DNA from: JAVBNC01 sp031551765
GTDB taxonomy: Bacteria; Desulfobacterota; Desulfovibrionia; Desulfovibrionales; Desulfovibrionaceae
Reading direction: 5' to 3'
DNA: 54,714 bases
Assembly: GCA_031551765.1 (NCBI GenBank)
Contig: JAVBNC010000094.1
Span: 1-54,714 of the forward strand
The notes below the pieces were generated by a model. That model searched no databases. It was not told the DNA's origin and worked only from the letters and a program-made list of their open reading frames with translations. The position numbers and the translations under genes are program-made. Positions within the stretch are counted from its first letter, which is position 1. Each line of letters begins with the position of its first letter. Of this stretch, positions 54,451 through 54,714 are shown piece by piece.

Positions 54451-54714
54451 ATGCCTCCGGCGGCCAACGCGGGCTCCGCCCTCTTTGGCCTCTCCCGCCA
54501 AGGGGCGCGCCCCTTGGAACCCATTCAGGGTGGATAGGAAGATAGCGCGTGTTTGTCATCGCGTGCGGTCTTGATGGCTGAAAGAAGCACAACAAGTCAA
54601 TACGGCCCTTCGTTACATCAACGAAGGGCCGTGTTATTTACCCTGTTAAAGTTCTTTGGAAGAGGGATGGGGGTCCGGGGGAAGGGAGAAACCTTTCTTC
54701 CAAGAAAGGTTTCT
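54451..54714 (+). repeat. Module C (copy 4), a hairpin, and start of module B (copy 6)
   Basis: 54451-54535 is module C (ATGCCTCCGGCGGCC ... CATTCAGGGTGGATAG). 54602-54632 is a perfect 13-bp hairpin (ACGGCCCTTCGTT/AACGAAGGGCCGT, loop ACATC) followed by GTTATTTA, a weak terminator candidate for the LUD gene. From 54641 module B begins (CCCTGTTAAAGTTCTTTGGA ... AACCTTTCTTCCAAGAAAGG) and is cut by the window edge. Confidence 0.75.

Overview
The window looks like a chromosomal segment of a high-GC sulfate-reducing bacterium of the Desulfovibrio group. The strongest clue is a hemB-ahbD-ahbA/B operon, the siroheme-dependent haem route used by sulfate reducers and archaea. Tandem rpoZ-dnaJ, two CheV coupling proteins, large PAS sensor proteins and many G/C-rich palindromic intergenic repeats agree with this. 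This is inference from gene content; no rRNA or tRNA lies in the window. Genes are densely packed on both strands, with 44 intact protein genes and one decayed gene annotated.

Layout. 277-6186: a complete ugpBAEC-type importer for glycerol-3-phosphate or glycerophosphodiesters plus a secreted glycerophosphodiester phosphodiesterase. 6628-7651: an internally deleted DcuC-type C4-dicarboxylate carrier and a PIG-L/GalB-like hydratase. 8246-10739: a pgsB-pgsC-pgsW-like poly-gamma-glutamate cluster. 10834-13916: a CheV protein divergent from a secreted FG-GAP repeat protein. 14129-20019: a 5.9 kb segment bounded by two direct copies of a hairpin element. It carries four poly-G-loop hairpins, a fused PHP (EndoQ-like)/UvrD helicase and an RTX-like repeat protein. 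20319-29736 (minus strand, apart from a 57-codon gene on plus): hldD, an RraA-family aldolase, dnaJ, rpoZ, a DHH phosphoesterase with a CbiR-like TIM barrel, a second CheV, and ispH. 30091-32718: haem operon. 32836-36064: a GDSL esterase, and glxR plus hyi for glyoxylate/tartronate-semialdehyde metabolism behind a palindromic operator. 36312-42266: rplU-rpmA, obg, proB, a REC-PAS-PAS protein, a small Cys protein and pgk. 42877-51801 (minus): an alpha/beta hydrolase with a DUF3298-type partner, a hybrid sensor kinase, a TrmJ-like methyltransferase, a DUF456 membrane protein, fba and surE. 51944-54448: a YhaM-like OB/HD exonuclease, tmk and an LUD-domain protein.

The most unusual property is the intergenic space. 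Nearly every gap over about 150 bp is built from a small set of palindromic modules (called A to I here) that recur in both orientations, are sometimes inserted into one another, and sometimes supply a neighbouring gene's stop codon. Modules were recognised by eye, so their borders are approximate. No CRISPR array, tRNA, rRNA, IS transposase or prophage was seen.
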